The position numbers were made by a program, and so were the translations under genes. From Phycisphaerales bacterium (GTDB lineage: Bacteria > Planctomycetota > Phycisphaerae > UBA1845): a DNA stretch of 64,000 nucleotides. Below are positions 61,139-64,000 of the stretch, piece after piece. The notes under the pieces were generated by a model. The model was not told the DNA's origin. It worked only from the letters and a program-made list of their open reading frames with translations, and ran no database searches. How positions within the stretch are numbered: the stretch's first letter is position 1; each line of letters starts with the position of its first letter. The DNA is taken from the NCBI GenBank assembly GCA_020639115.1, contig JACKHG010000003.1:124001-188000 (forward strand), read 5' to 3'.

Positions 61139-63289
61139 CTATTCAGATCCGAGCGAGGCGCCCACCTCCTCCGGCTTCGCCCGGCACGAATCCCAGTAGG
61201 CCCACCCGCACAACAGCAGGAACGCAATCAGGCCGAACCAGTTGCCGAAGCGGATCACCGCCTCCGGCTTCATGCCGCCGTCCACCAGCCACTTGGTGAT
61301 GTTGAGCGTCGTGTCCATCTGGTCCTGGGCCCAGTTGGACAGCGACGCCAGGTTTTTCAGGACATACGCAATAGCTCCGCCGGCAATGAGCCCCGAACCG
61401 ATGAGTATCGCCTTGTCCATCCGCGCTTTGGAATCCACTTCGCTCTTCGTGCTCTTCTTAATCATCGCCGCGACGATCGCGCCGACCAGGATGGGCGTAT
61501 TGAGTTCGAGCGGCAGGTACATGCCCAGGGCAAACGCCAACCCGGAAATGCCGACGAGTTCGACCAGCAGCACGACCGCAACCCCGACGCCGTATGTCAG
61601 CCAGGGGATACTGCCGCCGCCGATAAAGCTCTGCAACGCCGTGGCCATCACGTTCGCCTGCGGCGCCATCAGCGCATCCGCATGCGCTGCGTCCTTGACG
61701 AATCCCTGCTTGGAGGCTGCGAGCATGATCGTTGCCGTGACCAGGATCGAGGCCAGGGCCGAGGCGATGATCGCGCTCCACTGGATCTTCTTCGGACTGG
61801 CGCCGGCCCAGTAGCCTAATTTGAATTCCGTGATCAGTGTTCCCGCCATCGACAGCGCCGTGCACACCACGCCGCCGACGAGCAAGGTGGCGAGCATGCC
61901 CCCCGAGTCCTTGGGCAGGCCGCATGCGAGCAGCACCACCGCGGTGATGATGATTGTGGTCACCGTCATGCCGGAGATCGGCGTCACCGAGATCATTGCG
62001 ATTGCCCACGCCGAAACCGTCGTGAACAGGAAGGTCACACCCAGCACGATCAGCACGGAGATGATCGTCAGGCGCGTGGCGCCTTCCATGCCCGCCAGCA
62101 CGCTGAAGCGGAAGTACAGGCCGATGGCGATTGTCGTGAGTGCCCCGATTACGAGCATGAGCGGATAGCTGATGTCTTCGTCCGTACGGTCGTGGGCAAC
62201 GTCCCCTCCGCCCGACTTGATCAGCCCGCCGAGCGCCTGCCGCAGCGCGGTCACGATCACGCGGCTCATCTTGAAGATCGACAGCAACCCGGCTGTGAAA
62301 ATGCCGCCGATGCCGATGTTGCGCGGAATGCCGTTGAAAATCGCCTCAGCCGACACGCCCCCAATCGCGGGATTGATGGCGTGCAACTGGTCCAGCGTCA
62401 GCGGCGCGAGCAATGGGATGATGACGAACCAGGAAAGAAACGAACCTGCGCAGATGATCGACGCGTAGCGCAGGCCGATCACGAACCCGAGGCCGACGAA
62501 CTCCGCCCCGGTCTGCATGGCGAAAACCGCTTTAATCTTGTGCGTCAGCGTGTGAAAGAAGTCCGATTCCACCGCCAGTGACGTGTACGTCTTCTCGCCG
62601 ACCTTGAGCGAGGCCTCACCCGTGGTGAAAACGTCGCTGAAGAGCCGCATCACGGCGGTCAGGCCGTTGTAGAACATCGCGACAATGAAGGAGTAGATGA
62701 GAATCCACGCCTGCTTCTTCGAGTCCCCGGAGCCGGTCACCAGGATCTCGTTCGTCGCGGTCGCCTCGGGGAAGGGCAGCTTCCCGTGCATGTTCTTGAC
62801 GAAGTAGCGCCGGAACGGAATGAGAAAAACCACGCCCAGCACCGCCCCCAGGAAGGGGACCAGCGCCATCTGCAGGAACAGCGAGTAGCTGCCGATGTTG
62901 AGCTGGTTGTTCAAGTCCAGGATATAGATCGCCGGCATCGTGAAGCACATGCCGCCCGAGACGATGCCCGACGTCGTGCTGATCGCGAGAATGTTGATGT
63001 TCTCGAGCAGCGAGCTGCGCCGCCGGCCGGCGCTGAGCATGAAGCCGGACAGTCCGACGGCGAGAATCGAAATCGGGATCGCCGTCTCGATTCCCTGCCC
63101 GACCTTCAACGCGACCATCGTCGCCGCCATCGCGAAAACGGCGTTCATCACGATGCCGAAGACGATCGATCGGGTGGTGATTTCGGGGACGGTGACGTTC
63201 GGCGGCACCATCGGGACGTAGGTCTCGCCGGGCTTGAGCTCGCGATAGGCGTTTTCCGGTAGACGGGACGAATGCGGTTGATCTGCCAT
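61139..63289 (-). CDS. OPT-family oligopeptide transporter
   Basis: 716 residues with about 14 or more hydrophobic helices. Starting near residue 40, GIVMNAVFAMAATMVALKVGQGIETAIPISILA and KLPFPEATATNEILVTG are typical of bacterial OPT proteins, which import small peptides or metal chelates with protons. ATG 63289 has a weak GAGG 10 nt upstream. The MFS-like gene lies on the same strand 164 bp upstream. Peptide import would suit a cell with many surface peptidases, but the substrate is not evident. No ATPase motif is present, so uptake is gradient-driven. Confidence 0.9.
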   Translation of the reverse strand: MADQPHSSRLPENAYRELKPGETYVPMVPPNVTVPEITTRSIVFGIVMNAVFAMAATMVALKVGQGIETAIPISILAVGLSGFMLSAGRRRSSLLENINILAISTTSGIVSGGMCFTMPAIYILDLNNQLNIGSYSLFLQMALVPFLGAVLGVVFLIPFRRYFVKNMHGKLPFPEATATNEILVTGSGDSKKQAWILIYSFIVAMFYNGLTAVMRLFSDVFTTGEASLKVGEKTYTSLAVESDFFHTLTHKIKAVFAMQTGAEFVGLGFVIGLRYASIICAGSFLSWFVIIPLLAPLTLDQLHAINPAIGGVSAEAIFNGIPRNIGIGGIFTAGLLSIFKMSRVIVTALRQALGGLIKSGGGDVAHDRTDEDISYPLMLVIGALTTIAIGLYFRFSVLAGMEGATRLTIISVLIVLGVTFLFTTVSAWAIAMISVTPISGMTVTTIIITAVVLLACGLPKDSGGMLATLLVGGVVCTALSMAGTLITEFKLGYWAGASPKKIQWSAIIASALASILVTATIMLAASKQGFVKDAAHADALMAPQANVMATALQSFIGGGSIPWLTYGVGVAVVLLVELVGISGLAFALGMYLPLELNTPILVGAIVAAMIKKSTKSEVDSKARMDKAILIGSGLIAGGAIAYVLKNLASLSNWAQDQMDTTLNITKWLVDGGMKPEAVIRFGNWFGLIAFLLLCGWAYWDSCRAKPEEVGASLGSE

Positions 63290-63453
63290 GGACGCAAACC
63301 TCGAAACGCGCGGGGTAGTGTTCGATAGCGCGTACCCCCGGCTGGCGCGCCTCCAGCCGGCAGAAACGCTCAGATGTTCAGCATAACGCGACCCACGCGG
63401 TCTGGAAACTCCGTCGGACGTCCGCGGATTTCACAGCCCGCGCCGTGTCGCGG

Positions 63454-64000
63454 TCAGTTCGCTTTGGACTTGAAGTCCTTGCCAAGCCACCCTCGGGCCA
63501 GAACGAGCATGAATGCGGAACTCGTCGCAATGCAGGCGTAGATCAACCACATCTGCTGGGAGTGCATCGCGCCCTCCTGGGGGCAGTAGTTCTGCAGAAA
63601 CCAGCCGGAGTACAACGGCACGATCACCTTGGTAAGAAACCACGGAAACTGCGCCACACCCATGTATGCGCCGGTGCGGCCCTCGGGGGCGATTTCAGCG
63701 GCATATTGCAGGAAACGCGGTTGCCAAAGCGCCTCGCCCACGGTCATCAGAACCAAATACGATACGAGCGTCCACTGGTATGGACCCAACGCCAGCAGAA
63801 AGGCCGGCAGCGCCATGATCAGCGATCCGACAATCATGAGGCTGTAAACGTTCCGCTTTCTGGTGAGAGCGGTGACGATCGGCACGAGAATGAAAATAAG
63901 CAACGGATTGAGATTGGTGGCCTTCTCGAAATTCGTACTGATCCACGGCCACGTTTCCCGATAGGCGCGGTTGACGTACATCGGGATCGTGAGCCAGTTG
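63454..64000 (-). CDS. MFS-like transporter, cut by right edge
   Basis: The frame is open to base 64000, so the N-terminal part is missing; the ATG at 63981 is internal (codons before it read NWLTIP). The visible 182 residues hold about five hydrophobic helices, LLIFILVPIVTAL, MIVGSLIMALPAFLLALG, VSYLVLMTVGEALWQPR, a helix near KVIVPLYSGWFL and ACIATSSAFMLVLARGWL. RKRNV between helices and GEALWQPRFLQ resemble MFS or proton-dependent peptide carriers. With the OPT gene it may form a peptide-uptake pair, which is inference. Confidence 0.75.
   Translation of the reverse strand, partial: NWLTIPMYVNRAYRETWPWISTNFEKATNLNPLLIFILVPIVTALTRKRNVYSLMIVGSLIMALPAFLLALGPYQWTLVSYLVLMTVGEALWQPRFLQYAAEIAPEGRTGAYMGVAQFPWFLTKVIVPLYSGWFLQNYCPQEGAMHSQQMWLIYACIATSSAFMLVLARGWLGKDFKSKAN

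Overview
The window looks like a chromosomal segment of a high-GC Gram-negative member of the Planctomycetota, plausibly Phycisphaerae-like. Three things point there. Many large exported proteins end in a dockerin-like calcium-loop tail with a CLSGPG-type motif. There are PEP-CTERM proteins and a DUF1559-like pseudopilin. There is also a Kdo-8-phosphate synthase, which implies an outer membrane. The taxonomic call is inference from protein style, not from a marker tree. I found no rRNA, tRNA, CRISPR array, transposase or phage gene.

Layout. 1-15 kb is mostly housekeeping: a lipoprotein cut by the left edge, purB, pyrE overlapping a HAD phosphatase, a YHS/HMBD copper ATPase, a beta-propeller lipoprotein, proS, a PEP-CTERM protein, a Y-family polymerase, kdsA, a BFD-like ferredoxin and a small anchored protein. 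15-25 kb holds a cardiolipin synthase, a LOG-family protein coupled to a 1360-residue triple amidohydrolase, a COG2509-type flavoprotein, a four-helix-bundle cassette bounded by heptamer repeats, and a 3'(2'),5'-bisphosphate nucleotidase. 25-41 kb is dominated by exported proteins: an M14 peptidase, a pseudopilin, a membrane spermidine-synthase-like protein, an FG-GAP protein, a golvesin-interrupted amidase and a 1285-residue Ig-repeat protein. 41-55 kb mixes cell-wall enzymes (amidase_2 lipoprotein, DacB/PBP4, transglutaminase-serine hydrolase fusion, NlpC/P60, SpoIID-like) with an FG-GAP/ASPIC protein and two PEP-CTERM genes. 55-64 kb has two adjacent paralogs sharing a ~370-residue module, one fused to a sugar-dehydrogenase propeller and a cytochrome c motif, then an OPT transporter and an MFS-like gene cut by the right edge.

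How it fits together. Two surface-sorting tails coexist: PEP-CTERM on three proteins and a dockerin-like tail on seven. One ~230-residue beta-rich module recurs in four proteins and crosses between both tail types. Several genes suggest active peptidoglycan turnover. The least-described elements are the heptamer-bounded four-helix-bundle cassette, the shared ~230-residue module, the tandem paralog module and the dehydrogenase-cytochrome fusion. Starts were moved downstream from the longest open frame wherever a signal peptide plus a Shine-Dalgarno (SD) sequence supported it.
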